A stretch of DNA of 64,000 nt from Janthinobacterium sp051380875 (GCF_051380875.1 NZ_JBNYXW010000004.1:1-64000), one strand, 5' to 3'; positions 1 to 10,633 are shown, counted from the first letter of the stretch. Program-made: numbers and translations. The notes: generated by a model not told the origin, from the sequence alone.

Positions 1-127
1 GAGATGAGATTTCCCAGAGCCTTGAGCTCTTTAAAGGGTCGTTCGAGACCAGGACGTTGATAGGCTGGGTGTGGAAGTGCAGTAATGCATTAAGCTAACC
101 AGTACTAATTGCCCGTACGGCTTGTCC
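1..127 (+). rRNA. rrl: 23S ribosomal RNA, 3' end (partial)
   Basis: The first bases match the conserved 3' terminus of bacterial 23S rRNA, including the segment AAGCTAACCAGTACTAATTG that pairs near the 23S ends. The gene enters from outside the window. The exact 3' end is estimated by analogy with E. coli, so it may be off by a few bases. A spacer of about 150 bp with no tRNA separates it from 5S. Confidence 0.93.
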
Positions 128-278
128 CTATAACCTTAGCAGGTACAGAGGATGAGAAAGTACATGTTGCGTGTTGTTGATCGCAGTCATTACCCAAGTA
201 ACACCTCAATACATATCTAAACTTCTTCCAGATTCATGACGCTGCTGCCCGATCGGGAGCAACCGTCAGTACAAGTTA

Positions 279-393
279 TGCCTGATGACCATAGCAAGTT
301 GGTCCCACCCCTTCCCATCCCGAACAGGACCGTGAAACAACTTTGCGCCGATGATAGTGCTGCAACCAGTGTGAAAGTAGGTTATCGTCAGGC
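279..393 (+). rRNA. rrf: 5S ribosomal RNA
   Basis: The terminal stem strands TGCCTGATGACC and GGTTATCGTCAGGC pair, and the interior carries the 5S signatures CCCATCCCGAACAGG and GTGAAAGTAGG. Length is about 115 nt, normal for the family. It closes an rRNA operon read from the left. Confidence 0.95.
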
Positions 394-436
394 TTGTTAT
401 TTGGAGAAATAGCCCCGGCTGTTTTTCCTTGAGAAA

Positions 437-466
437 AACCCAACCAGAAATGGTTGGGTTTTTTTT
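437..466 (+). terminator. Intrinsic terminator of the rRNA operon
   Basis: AACCCAACCA and TGGTTGGGTT form a perfect 10-bp stem with a GAAA tetraloop, followed directly by six further T residues. It lies 44 bp after the 5S gene. Confidence 0.93.
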
Positions 467-505
467 CGTCTGGTGATTTGAATTTCACGGCATAAGGACG
501 TAAAA

Positions 506-530
506 AAAGGCACCGCTATGCGGTGCCTTT
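506..530 (-). terminator. Intrinsic terminator of uraH
   Basis: AAAGGCACCGC and GCGGTGCCTTT form a perfect 11-bp stem with a three-base loop. Read on the minus strand it follows the uraH stop by 15 bp and runs into a T tract (plus-strand A run at 502-508). It may also stop residual rRNA transcription on the plus strand. Confidence 0.85.
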
Positions 531-545
531 GTCGTTTAACGTCGC

Positions 546-899
546 TTAACTTCCTCGATAAGTCGAATATGACCACGGCGACACCACCAGCGGTACATGG
601 TAGTTCTCATCTGAATGGGCAATACCGAAGGCCAGCGTGACCAGGTCGATGAAACGGGGTGAGGGCAGCTCGACGCCTTGGGCGGCGAAATAGTCGCCCG
701 CGTTGAACACCAGTTCATATTGGCCCGCCTTCATGCTGTCGCCTTCCAGCAAGGGCGAGCTGCAGCGGCCATCGCTGTTGGTCATATCCATCTTCAGCAA
801 AACTTTTCCTTCCGCCGCGACTGAAAACAGGGCCACCTTGACGCCGGCTCCCGGCTTGCCGTGGGCGATATCGAGTACATGCGTGCTGAGTTTTCCCAT
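546..899 (-). CDS. uraH: 5-hydroxyisourate hydrolase (transthyretin-like)
   Basis: Hydrolyses 5-hydroxyisourate, the product of urate oxidase, to OHCU in the cytoplasm. The 117-residue length is typical of the family. The diagnostic residues are visible: His7 in STHVLD, Arg45 in DGR, His101 in YHVPL, and the C-terminal tetrapeptide YRGS that separates these hydrolases from transthyretin proper. No signal peptide is present. It is divergent from puuE, and the two share a 121-bp control region containing a perfect palindrome. PuuD and the UraD domain, which act just before and after it, lie about 54 kb away in the same window. A terminator follows the gene. Confidence 0.96.
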   Translation of the reverse strand: MGKLSTHVLDIAHGKPGAGVKVALFSVAAEGKVLLKMDMTNSDGRCSSPLLEGDSMKAGQYELVFNAGDYFAAQGVELPSPRFIDLVTLAFGIAHSDENYHVPLVVSPWSYSTYRGS

Positions 900-966
900 T
901 TGCTATCCTGTATATAAGGTGAGTGAATGTGCTTATCGTGCAAATCATATACCGGCGACTGCGCTG

Positions 967-990
967 GGCTATATGATTGGGCATATAGCC
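967..990. promoter_or_regulatory. Perfect 9-bp palindrome between uraH and puuE (putative operator)
   Basis: GGCTATATG and CATATAGCC are exact inverted repeats separated by six bases. The site lies 31 bp upstream of the puuE ATG and 68 bp from the uraH ATG, so a bound regulator could serve both divergent genes. The layout (ATATG-N6-CATAT) is compatible with a LysR-type box, but the protein that binds it is not known. Confidence 0.55.
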
Positions 991-1020
991 AACATTGTCC
1001 TCCTATAGGCGATCCACCGC

Positions 1021-1974
1021 ATGAGTACCTACGAACATTATCCGCGTGACTTGATCGGCTATGGCCGCACGCCGCCCCATCCGCAATGGCCAGGCAAGGC
1101 CCGCATCGCGCTGCAATTTGTCCTCAATTACGAGGAGGGGGCGGAAAATAACGTGTTACATGGCGATCCCGCCTCGGAAACATTCTTATCGGAGATGATC
1201 GGTGCGGCCGCTTTTCCCGCCCGTCACCTGAGCATGGAGTCCATCTATGAGTATGGTTCGCGTGCAGGCTTGTGGCGCTTGCTGCGCATGTTCGAGGAGC
1301 GGCGCTTGCCGCTGACGGTATTTGGCGTGTCGATGGCATTGAAACGCAATCCGGAAGCGGTAGCGGCTTTTCAGGAATTGGGGCATGAAATCGCTTGCCA
1401 CGGCTTGCGCTGGATTTCCTACCAGAACATGGATGAGGCGACGGAGCGCGAACATATGCGCGAAGCGGTGCACATCATCCGCGAATTGACGGGTTCCGCC
1501 CCGCAAGGCTGGTACACCGGGCGCGATTCGCCAAATACGCGCAAACTGGTGGTGGAGCATGGCGGTTTCCGCTACGACGCCGATTATTATGGCGACGACT
1601 TGCCATTCTGGGAAAAAGTGGCGTACACGGATGCCACAGGCACTAGCGCCGTGCAGCCGCAGCTGATCGTGCCGTATACGCTGGACACGAACGACATGCG
1701 TTTTGCCGCCATGCAAGGCTTTAATTCGGGCACGCAGTTTTTTGATTATCTGAAGGATGCATTCGATGTGCTGTATGCGGAAGGCGATCCGAACGGCTTG
1801 AACCAGCCGAAGATGCTGTCGGTGGGCCTGCATTGCCGGCTGGTGGGGCGTCCCGGGCGGGCTGCGGCACTGGCGCGCTTTCTCGACTATGTGCAACGGC
1901 ATGAGCAAGTATGGACCACGCGCCGCATCGATATCGCCGAACACTGGCATGCGACGCATCCGTTCCAAAAGTAA
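1021..1974 (+). CDS. puuE: Allantoinase PuuE (polysaccharide-deacetylase fold)
   Basis: Opens the hydantoin ring of allantoin to give allantoate. At 317 residues it matches the PuuE type, which belongs to the polysaccharide deacetylase superfamily and is unrelated to the amidohydrolase AllB. Typical segments are RDLIGYGRTPPHP near the N terminus, LNYEEG near residue 37, and the HEIACHGLRW and GWYTGRDSPNTR motifs in the middle. The ATG at 1021 starts directly at the conserved N terminus; the ribosome site is weak. It leads the gene set continued by xdhABC and guaD on the same strand. Confidence 0.95.
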   Translation: MSTYEHYPRDLIGYGRTPPHPQWPGKARIALQFVLNYEEGAENNVLHGDPASETFLSEMIGAAAFPARHLSMESIYEYGSRAGLWRLLRMFEERRLPLTVFGVSMALKRNPEAVAAFQELGHEIACHGLRWISYQNMDEATEREHMREAVHIIRELTGSAPQGWYTGRDSPNTRKLVVEHGGFRYDADYYGDDLPFWEKVAYTDATGTSAVQPQLIVPYTLDTNDMRFAAMQGFNSGTQFFDYLKDAFDVLYAEGDPNGLNQPKMLSVGLHCRLVGRPGRAAALARFLDYVQRHEQVWTTRRIDIAEHWHATHPFQK

Positions 1975-2073
1975 TCTTTATTCATATGGGATGATAAGTA
2001 AAATCAGTCTTTGCATATAGTTGTCCCGGGTGCCGGTGTTAATCTCCTATACTGGGACTATACCGAGGCTAGC

Positions 2074-3540
<1,467 letters not shown>

Positions 3541-3550
3541 AAGGAAGAGC

Positions 3551-5896
3551 ATGAACCATCCTGCCACGCCCGAACTGCAAGCGGCCGCCTGGAGCGCCGT
3601 GGGCAAGCCCAGCCCGCATGAATCGGCGCAATTGCATGTGCTGGGACAAGCCACCTACACGGATGACATCGCCGAATTGCAGGGGACCTTGCACGCTGCG
3701 CTGGGCCTGTCGCAAAAGCCGCACGCGCGCATCACGGCCATGGAGCTATCGGCCGTGCGCGCTGCAAAAGGGGTTGTTGCCGTCTACACCGCACAGGACA
3801 TTCCCGGCACGAATGATTGCGGCCCCATTATCCATGATGACCCGATCCTGGCCTTCGATCTGGTGCAATACGTGGGCCAGCCGATCTTCATCGTGGTGGC
3901 CGATACGCACGATCACGCGCGTCGCGCCGCCCGACTGGCGCAAGTGTCGTATGACGAGTTGCCGGCGATCATGACGCCACAGGCGGCGAAAGCGGCGCAA
4001 TCGTACGTGCTGCCGCCCATGCACCTGGCGCGCGGCGATTATCAAAGCGCGTTTGAAAGTGCGCCGCATGTGCTCAAGGGCCAGTTGTATGTAGGCGGGC
4101 AGGAACAGTTCTATCTGGAAGGACAGATTTCCTACGCGATCCCGAAAGAGGCGCATGGCATGCTGGTGCTGTGTTCGACGCAGCACCCCAGCGAGATGCA
4201 GCACGTGGTGGCGCACGCGCTGGGCGTGCATTCGCACAACATCACCGTCGAGTGCCGGCGCATGGGCGGCGGTTTCGGCGGCAAGGAGTCGCAATCGGCC
4301 CTGTGGGCAGCAGTTTCGGCCATTGCGGCGGCGAAATTGAAGCGTCCCGTGAAGTTGCGCGCCGACCGCGACGATGACATGCTGGTGACGGGCAAGCGCC
4401 ACTGTTTCTATTATGAGTATGCAGTGGGCTATGACGACGAGGGCAAGATTCTTGCCGCCAAGGTCGACATGACCACGCGCGCCGGCTATTCGGCGGATTT
4501 ATCCGGCCCCGTCGCCACGCGCGCCGTCTGCCATTTCGACAACACTTATTATTTGTCCGACGTGGACATCCGTGCCGCCTGCGGCAAGACGAATACCCAG
4601 TCAAACACGGCATTCCGGGGCTTTGGCGGACCGCAGGGTGCCATTGCCATCGAGTACGTGATCGATGAAATCGCGCGCCATTTGCAGCGCGATGCGCTCG
4701 ATATCCGTTTGCTCAACTTCTATGGCCGCAACCATGGCGAAGGGCGCAACGTCACGCCGTATGGCCAGGTCATCGTCGACAATGTCATCCACGAACTCGT
4801 TGCCGAACTGGAAGTGAGCAGCGATTACCGCGCGCGCCGCCTCGCCATCGACGCCTACAATGAAGCCAGCCCCATCTTGAAAAAGGGCCTGGCATTCACG
4901 CCGCTGAAGTTTGGCATCGCGTTTAACGTCACCCACCTGAACCAGGCTGGCGCCCTGGTCCACGTGTATGTGGATGGCTCCGTGCTGGTCAACCATGGCG
5001 GCACGGAAATGGGGCAGGGCATCAATACCAAGGTCATGCAGGTGGTTGCGCACGAGCTGGGCCTGGACCTGGAGCGCGTGCGGGCCACGGCGACAGACAC
5101 CAGCAAGGTGGCCAATACCTCGGCTACGGCGGCCTCCACCGGTGCCGACTTGAACGGTATGGCGGCGCAGGATGCGGCGCGGCAGATCCGTGAACGATTG
5201 GCCGGCCATGCGGTCAAACTGTATGGTGGCGAAACGAACGCGGTGCGTTTCTTCGACAACCACATCCTCGTCAATGGTCACCTTGTGCCATTTGCCGAGC
5301 TGGTGCAAAAGGCCTATCTTGCACGGGTACAACTGTGGTCGGACGGTTTTTATGCCACGCCGGGATTGTCGTGGGATGCGAAGACGATGACGGGTCATCC
5401 GTTTTCCTATTACGCCTATGGCGCAGCCGTGGCCGAAGTGGTGGTCGATACCCTGACGGGTGAATGGAAGCTGCTGCGTGCGGACGCCCTGTACGACGCT
5501 GGCCAGTCGCTGAACCCGGCGATTGATATGGGTCAAGTGGAAGGCGCCTTTATCCAGGGCATGGGCTGGCTGACGACCGAGCAGTTGTGGTGGAACGCAG
5601 TAGGCAAGCTGATGACGCATGCGCCGTCGACCTATAAAATTCCCGGCATTTCTGATTGCCCGGAAGATTTTCGCGTCAAATTGTTCCAAAACCGTAATGT
5701 GGAAGACAGCATCCACCGCTCGAAAGCCGTGGGCGAGCCGCCGTTGCTGTTGCCGTTTTCTGTCTTCTTTGCCATTCGCGACGCCATTTCCAGCGTTGGC
5801 AACCATGCCGTGCAGCCACCGCTCAATGCGCCTGCCACCAGCGAGGAAATCCTCAAGGCGATCATGGCCGTGCAAGCGGCCGGCGCCAGCGCATAG
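3551..5896 (+). CDS. xdhB: Xanthine dehydrogenase molybdopterin-binding subunit
   Basis: Catalytic subunit that hydroxylates purine bases at the molybdenum centre. Molybdopterin-contact motifs GGGFGGKES (about residue 238) and FRGFGGPQG (about 356) are present, as is the catalytic-glutamate region AVGEPPLLLP near the C terminus. The ATG at 3551 follows AAGGAAGAGC and starts at the usual N terminus. An earlier in-frame start at 3491 lies inside xdhA and was rejected. Length is 781 residues, normal for the split XdhB type. It sits between xdhA and the cofactor-insertion gene xdhC in a tight operon. Confidence 0.97.
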   Translation: MNHPATPELQAAAWSAVGKPSPHESAQLHVLGQATYTDDIAELQGTLHAALGLSQKPHARITAMELSAVRAAKGVVAVYTAQDIPGTNDCGPIIHDDPILAFDLVQYVGQPIFIVVADTHDHARRAARLAQVSYDELPAIMTPQAAKAAQSYVLPPMHLARGDYQSAFESAPHVLKGQLYVGGQEQFYLEGQISYAIPKEAHGMLVLCSTQHPSEMQHVVAHALGVHSHNITVECRRMGGGFGGKESQSALWAAVSAIAAAKLKRPVKLRADRDDDMLVTGKRHCFYYEYAVGYDDEGKILAAKVDMTTRAGYSADLSGPVATRAVCHFDNTYYLSDVDIRAACGKTNTQSNTAFRGFGGPQGAIAIEYVIDEIARHLQRDALDIRLLNFYGRNHGEGRNVTPYGQVIVDNVIHELVAELEVSSDYRARRLAIDAYNEASPILKKGLAFTPLKFGIAFNVTHLNQAGALVHVYVDGSVLVNHGGTEMGQGINTKVMQVVAHELGLDLERVRATATDTSKVANTSATAASTGADLNGMAAQDAARQIRERLAGHAVKLYGGETNAVRFFDNHILVNGHLVPFAELVQKAYLARVQLWSDGFYATPGLSWDAKTMTGHPFSYYAYGAAVAEVVVDTLTGEWKLLRADALYDAGQSLNPAIDMGQVEGAFIQGMGWLTTEQLWWNAVGKLMTHAPSTYKIPGISDCPEDFRVKLFQNRNVEDSIHRSKAVGEPPLLLPFSVFFAIRDAISSVGNHAVQPPLNAPATSEEILKAIMAVQAAGASA

Positions 5897-5902
5897 GAGG
5901 CG

Positions 5903-6973
5903 ATGATGAACGACTGGCTAACAGCGATGACAAACGAGACGCAACCATCCGTGCTGGTGACGGTGGCCCTGGTGGAAGGTTCCGGGCCGCGCGAGGCGGG
6001 AGCGAAGATGCGCGTCACCACGTGCGGCCAGTTTGATACCATCGGTGGTGGCCACCTGGAACTGCGCGCCGTCGAAATTGCCAAGACGATGCTGGTCACG
6101 GGCGACACCCGTGCGCGGCTGGAACGCTACGCGCTGGGCCCCAGCCTGGGCCAATGCTGTGGCGGCGTCGTCTACCTGGCGTTCGAACTTGTCGATACCC
6201 GTCTGCAAGAGGTGCTGCAGGCCTTGCGCGAACGCCGCCAGCAAGATAGCTGGCGCTTGACGGCGCTCGATGGCGACGCCGCGACGGCGCTATTCGATAT
6301 GTCAGGGCAATTCATCGCCGGCACGGCGGACCAGGCACCCGATACATTCTCGCGCGAACGGGGTACCCATGTGGCACAGGGGATGGATGGACGACGCTGG
6401 CTGGTCGATCCTTGCCTGGCGCCGCGCGCTCATTTGACGCTATTTGGCGCCGGCCACGTGGGCGCTGCCATCGTGCGCGCGCTGGCCGACCTGCCCTGCA
6501 ACGTCACCTGGGTCGATGAACGCGAAGACATGTTTCCCATTGTGATGCCCGATAATGTGCGCATCGCCTCCACCGATACGCCCGAAGAGTTTGTCGTCAT
6601 GGCACCGCCGGGCGGCAGTTTCCTGGTCATGACGCATAGCCATGCACTGGATCAACGCCTGACGCAAGCGATCATGGCGCGCATGGACGCCGGCTGGTTT
6701 GGCTTGATCGGTTCGCAGACCAAGCGCAAGCAGTTCGAGCACCGCCTGCAGGCGCGAGGCGTGCCGGCCGAACGGATAGCCGCGATGGTGTGTCCTATCG
6801 GCATGCCCGGCATCGGCAACAAGGCGCCGGCCGTGATCGCCGCTTCCGTTGCCTGTCAATTATTGATGGTGTGGGAGCAAGCCGCTAGCGCGGCCCTGGC
6901 CGCACCGCTGCGCCTGGTCACTGCCAGCGCGCAACCGCGGCGCAAGAAACGCGCCGCCACTGAGCCCTTATAG
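5903..6973 (+). CDS. xdhC: Xanthine dehydrogenase accessory protein XdhC
   Basis: Binds the molybdenum cofactor, promotes its sulfuration and delivers it to XdhB. The N-terminal XdhC/CoxI domain has the cysteine pair in LGQCCGGVV (about residue 80). The C-terminal Rossmann domain begins LFGAGHVGAAI (about residue 180). Tandem ATG codons at 5903 and 5906 follow TAGGAGG; the second may be the one used. It is six bases after xdhB, as expected for a dedicated chaperone. The C-terminal tail is basic (RRKKRAA). Confidence 0.93.
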   Translation: MMNDWLTAMTNETQPSVLVTVALVEGSGPREAGAKMRVTTCGQFDTIGGGHLELRAVEIAKTMLVTGDTRARLERYALGPSLGQCCGGVVYLAFELVDTRLQEVLQALRERRQQDSWRLTALDGDAATALFDMSGQFIAGTADQAPDTFSRERGTHVAQGMDGRRWLVDPCLAPRAHLTLFGAGHVGAAIVRALADLPCNVTWVDEREDMFPIVMPDNVRIASTDTPEEFVVMAPPGGSFLVMTHSHALDQRLTQAIMARMDAGWFGLIGSQTKRKQFEHRLQARGVPAERIAAMVCPIGMPGIGNKAPAVIAASVACQLLMVWEQAASAALAAPLRLVTASAQPRRKKRAATEPL

Positions 6974-6982
6974 AAAGAAGTC

Positions 6983-8299
6983 ATGCCGATTGTTCCTGCC
7001 ACATTGCAAGCTTACCGTGCCAGCTTGCTGCACTTCCGCGCCGATCCCGCTGTCAAAGAGGACGCGCATGCATGGCATGCGGATGGCTTGCTGGTCGTTG
7101 CCGATGGCAAGGTCGTGGCGGCCGGCGATTATGTGCAATTGCAGGCGACCTTGCCGCCAGGAACCGCTATCGTCGATTACCGGGGCAAGCTGATCGTACC
7201 GGGCTTTATCGATACCCATCTGCATTTTCCGCAGACGGAAATGATCGCCTCGCCCGCCCCCGGGTTGCTGCCGTGGCTGGAAACGTACACCTTCCCCACC
7301 GAGCGCGCGTTTGAAGATCCTGTCCATGCACGCAACGTGGCCGAATTTTTCCTCGATGAATTGCTGCGCTGTGGCACCACCACAGCCATGGTGTATGGCA
7401 GCGTGCATCCGCAATCGGTCGACGCTTTCTTTGGCGCCAGCGAGGCGCGCGGCCTGCGCATGGTGGCGGGCAAGGTCATGATGGACCGCAACTGTCCGGA
7501 ATTTTTGCGCGATACGGCCGAGTCGGGCGCGCGCGAAAGCGAAGAGCTGATCCGCCGCTGGCACAAGCACGGCCGTTCGCTGTACGCGATCACGCCCCGC
7601 TTCGTGCCCACCTCGACCAATGAACAGATGCACCTGGCGGGCGAACTGGCGCGTGCCTATCCGGATACCTATCTGCAAACCCATGTGTCGGAAAACGAGG
7701 ATGAGTGCCGCTGGGTACGCGAACTGCATCCGCAGGCGCGCAGCTACCTCGATGTGTATGACCAGTACGGCATGCTGCGCCCGCGTGCCATGTTTGGCCA
7801 CTGCGTCTGGCTCGACGAGCGCGACCGCGCGCGCATGGCGGAAACGGCTTCGGCGGCAGCTGTTTGCCCTACGTCAAACCTGTTCCTGGGCAGCGGCCTG
7901 TTTGATTTCGAGCAAGCCGATGCGGCGCGCGTGCTGCTCTCGTTGGCCACGGACGTGGGCGGCGGCACCTCGTTCTCGATGTTGCAAACCATGAACGAAG
8001 CCTATAAAGTAGCACGCTTGAAAGGCAGCTACCTGCCCGCCTTGCGCATGTTTTACCTGGCGACCCTGGGCGCCGCGCGGGCCATGCAGCTGGAAGGCAC
8101 CCTGGGTAATTTCACGGCGGGCACGGAAGCAGATTTCATCGTGCTCGACAAGAAATCGACGCCGCTGCTGGAACGCCGCACGGCGGGCTGTAACAGCCTG
8201 GAGGAATTGCTGTTTGCCTTTGCATTGCTGGGCGACGACCGCGCTGTGGCCGCCACCTATTCGGCCGGCCAGCGCGTGCATGTGCGGCGGCAGGGCTGA
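6983..8299 (+). CDS. guaD: Guanine deaminase
   Basis: Converts guanine to xanthine with release of ammonia, feeding XdhAB. It is an amidohydrolase-superfamily enzyme of 438 residues, the usual length. Metal-site motifs are PGFIDTHLHFPQ (His79 and His81), THVSEN, FGHCVWLD and the aspartate in ATDVGGGTSFS. The ribosome site AGAAAGAAG precedes the ATG. Being last in the puuE-xdhABC-guaD run, it completes the set that turns guanine, hypoxanthine and xanthine into urate. Confidence 0.96.
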   Translation: MPIVPATLQAYRASLLHFRADPAVKEDAHAWHADGLLVVADGKVVAAGDYVQLQATLPPGTAIVDYRGKLIVPGFIDTHLHFPQTEMIASPAPGLLPWLETYTFPTERAFEDPVHARNVAEFFLDELLRCGTTTAMVYGSVHPQSVDAFFGASEARGLRMVAGKVMMDRNCPEFLRDTAESGARESEELIRRWHKHGRSLYAITPRFVPTSTNEQMHLAGELARAYPDTYLQTHVSENEDECRWVRELHPQARSYLDVYDQYGMLRPRAMFGHCVWLDERDRARMAETASAAAVCPTSNLFLGSGLFDFEQADAARVLLSLATDVGGGTSFSMLQTMNEAYKVARLKGSYLPALRMFYLATLGAARAMQLEGTLGNFTAGTEADFIVLDKKSTPLLERRTAGCNSLEELLFAFALLGDDRAVAATYSAGQRVHVRRQG

Positions 8300-8336
8300 C
8301 TTACCCGTTTTCCAATACGAACCACCCTGAGCGAGA

Positions 8337-9842
8337 ATGCAGATGCAAAAGAAACTCACTAGCCTGGCGCTTGCCGCCGCGCTGTCACTGACTGGAACGG
8401 CACAGGCTGCCAAGGCGGCTACCGCGACGTCCAACGAAGCGGCCACCGCGCGCCATTTCGCCTCCCTGGTCTCGGGCGCGCAGCCCAAGACAGCCGAGCT
8501 GAGCCTGTTCTTTTCCATGATGCCCAAGGGCGGCGACCTGCATCACCATTACTCTGGCGCCATCTATGCCGAGCAATTCCTCGACTGGGTCGACAAGGAA
8601 AACTACTGCGTCAACAAGACAAGCTACCGCATCGAAAGCAGCAAGGACGTCGTCGCGGCCGAGCGCGCCAAGCCTGCCGCGCAGCGCACCTGCCTGTCGT
8701 CGACCGAAGTGTTTGCCGACGCGGGCCTGTATGCGCAATTGCTGCAGCGCTGGTCGACCAAGGATTTCTACAACCACGGCGCCATCCAGACACCACCTGA
8801 CCGCACTTTCTTTGATACCTTTGGTTACTTCGGTCCCGTGGCGTCCACTAACACGGCCGATGGCTTGCAGACGCTCAAGCAGCGCGCCATCGCAGAAAAC
8901 CTGAGCTACATCGAAACCATCTTCGAGTTGTCGCCGTTCGTGCAAAATGCGCAGTTCGACCAGCAGGTACTGGCACCGGGCTTGCAGCCGGCCGCGTTGC
9001 AAGCTGTGTTGGCCAACTGGACGGGCAGCTTGGAGCAGGATGCCAGCTTCCAGAAAAGCATCACCGCCTATAACGATAACGTGAACCGCAGCAGCGCCGG
9101 CATCGACGATGCCAACTTCACCATGCGCTACCAGGCCTATGTGCTGCGTTTCCTGTCGCCATCGCAGGTGTTTTCCTCGATGGTGGCCGCGTTCAAGGCG
9201 GCCAGCCTGAATCGGCTGGTAGTGGGCGTGAATATCGTGGGCCAGGAAAGCGTGAATGTGTCGATGCGCGATTACAGCCTGCACATGGAAATGTTCAAGT
9301 TCCTCAAGGCCAAGTATCCAGACGTCAAGATTGCCCTGCACGCCGGTGAACTGGCGCTGGGCATGGTGCCGCCGGAAGGCATGGCCTTCCATATCGCCGA
9401 AGCCGTCGATGTGGCGGGCGCCGACCGCATCGGCCATGGCATGGATATCGCCTATGAACACAATGCGCTGGCGACCATGCAAAAGATGCGCGATCGGGGC
9501 ATTCCCGTGGAAGTGAACCTGACCAGCAATGATTACATCCTCGGCATCAAAGGCCAAGCCCATCCGATCACCCTGTACCGCAAGTACGGCGTGCCGTTCG
9601 TGATCTCCACCGACGATGCCGGTGTGTCGCGCAATACCTTGTCGAACGAATACGTGTTGTTTGCCAGCCAGTACAAGACCGATTATGCGGAACTGAAAAA
9701 ACTTTCGTATAACAGCCTGCGCTATTCCTTCCTGGCAGATGTAGATAAACAACGTTTGCTGAAAGCACTCGATGCCCGTTTCAGCCGCTTTGAGGCGCAA
9801 ATCGCTGCCGCCGACAAGGCGGTCAAAAGTAGTAAACCATAA
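8337..9842 (+). CDS. Secreted adenosine deaminase (ADGF/ADA2-like)
   Basis: Predicted to deaminate adenosine (or deoxyadenosine) to inosine outside the cytoplasm. An N-terminal signal peptide of about 24 residues ends in GTAQA. The catalytic domain carries GGDLHHHYSG (His69 and His71 as metal ligands), ALHAGE, RIGHGMD and the STDDAG aspartates, all adenosine-deaminase hallmarks. The MPKGGDLH lead-in resembles the growth-factor/ADA2 branch more than cytoplasmic Add. Length 501 is larger than Add (about 340) because of N-terminal and middle insertions. It sits 37 bp after guaD and before a strong terminator, so it may be the last gene of the purine operon. Substrate range is inferred from the family. 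Confidence 0.85.
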   Translation: MQMQKKLTSLALAAALSLTGTAQAAKAATATSNEAATARHFASLVSGAQPKTAELSLFFSMMPKGGDLHHHYSGAIYAEQFLDWVDKENYCVNKTSYRIESSKDVVAAERAKPAAQRTCLSSTEVFADAGLYAQLLQRWSTKDFYNHGAIQTPPDRTFFDTFGYFGPVASTNTADGLQTLKQRAIAENLSYIETIFELSPFVQNAQFDQQVLAPGLQPAALQAVLANWTGSLEQDASFQKSITAYNDNVNRSSAGIDDANFTMRYQAYVLRFLSPSQVFSSMVAAFKAASLNRLVVGVNIVGQESVNVSMRDYSLHMEMFKFLKAKYPDVKIALHAGELALGMVPPEGMAFHIAEAVDVAGADRIGHGMDIAYEHNALATMQKMRDRGIPVEVNLTSNDYILGIKGQAHPITLYRKYGVPFVISTDDAGVSRNTLSNEYVLFASQYKTDYAELKKLSYNSLRYSFLADVDKQRLLKALDARFSRFEAQIAAADKAVKSSKP

Positions 9843-9874
9843 GTTTCGCGACTGTCGAAACTGATACTTCCATC

Positions 9875-9903
9875 ACGGCCGGGTTCTCCGGCCGTTTTCT
9901 TTT
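9875..9903 (+). terminator. Intrinsic terminator after the adenosine deaminase gene
   Basis: ACGGCCGG and CCGGCCGT pair perfectly around a five-base loop and are followed by TTTCTTTT. A second small dyad, AGTTTCG/CGAAACT (9842-9862), overlaps the stop codon just upstream. Confidence 0.9.
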
Positions 9904-10095
9904 CTGAGCCTAAAGTCGCACGATGTTTTTATGTTAATTCTGTGGCGGCCATGCGACACAATTAACGACAGTTACATGACTTTATCCAAATTGCTGGATG
10001 AATCAATTTCAAGCACATATTGCTCATTTATAATCTCGCGCCATGAGCCCGGACATCGCCAGCACGATATCAATCCAGCTACATACATCTTGCTA

Positions 10096-10166
10096 TTTAT
10101 ACTTTAAATATATAAATATGTAAAAAAAAACGTATTTGTCATCCATTTTTCGATGATGCATAGTGG
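10096..10166 (+). promoter_or_regulatory. Nucleoside-regulon promoter module, copy A (TonB receptor)
   Basis: Contains an upstream dyad TTTATAC-N7-ATATAAA at 10096-10116, an A-rich stretch, a -35 TTGTCA at 10136-10141, a 17-bp spacer and a -10 CATAGT at 10159-10164. Almost the same string occurs before the PNP gene and, on the minus strand, before the BMP importer. The conserved end GATGCATAGTGG goes beyond what a generic sigma-70 promoter requires. It lies in the AT-rich gap ahead of the TonB receptor, leaving a leader of about 460 nt. The sequence match is direct; promoter function is inferred. Confidence 0.75.
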
Positions 10167-10633
10167 GATGAGTGTGATGATAAAAAGTCACAATTCATAT
10201 TGATGATCGCGTATGAAGATGGGTATTTGCAGTAAATAACGGTGAGATACAGAATGAAACAAACAGTCAAGCGGCTAAATGACGACATTCTTCGGTATCT
10301 TGCCGCCGTGTCACAGTCTTGAAATATTTAACAATTACACTCGCGGCTTGCCATGTCGGCCGGTTCAGCATGTCGGGTGAATGACACAGGTGCTAGCGCC
10401 CTGGATTGTACGGCCAGGAAACAACGTTTTCCGTCGTTATTGCTTGAATTTCACTGGCTGTGAGGTATGGAAGGCGTTTGTGATGGTCTTGTCAGGACCA
10501 GTAGCCAGTCCAGCCGGCGTAACAGTTGCAGCATCGTAAAGAGGAAATCTTGTGTTTGTGTTGCTGTGCGGCGCAGCCGGGCAGTGAGGCAATCCAGGAT
10601 TTTCAAAAATAATAGTCTTTTCTGGGGTTAAAG
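10167..10633 (+). other. Long untranslated leader / intergenic region before the TonB receptor
   Basis: No convincing gene is present. There is a 22-codon reading frame at 10254-10322 (starts MKQTVKRLND, stop TGA) preceded by GGTGAG, and small dyads such as TGGTC-N7-GACCA. No known riboswitch was recognised. The final part has only a weak ribosome site before the ATG at 10634. It could be a regulatory mRNA leader or may contain a second promoter; neither is shown by the sequence. Confidence 0.4.

Noticed and set aside
128..278. tRNA in the 23S-5S spacer
   Set aside because: No cloverleaf or T-loop consensus is visible in this spacer.
969..995. An 8-codon minus-strand frame with a perfect GGAGGA ribosome site in the uraH-puuE gap
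   Set aside because: Too short to support as a gene, and the palindrome in the same place explains the constraint better; a leader peptide cannot be excluded.
2011..2073. Longer N terminus for XdhA
   Set aside because: The extra 21 residues have no family match and cover the promoter/leader; the ATG at 2074 begins at the conserved N terminus.
9903..10633. Purine or other known riboswitch upstream of the TonB receptor
   Set aside because: No conserved junction core of purine, preQ1, TPP or cobalamin riboswitches was recognised; only small dyads are seen.
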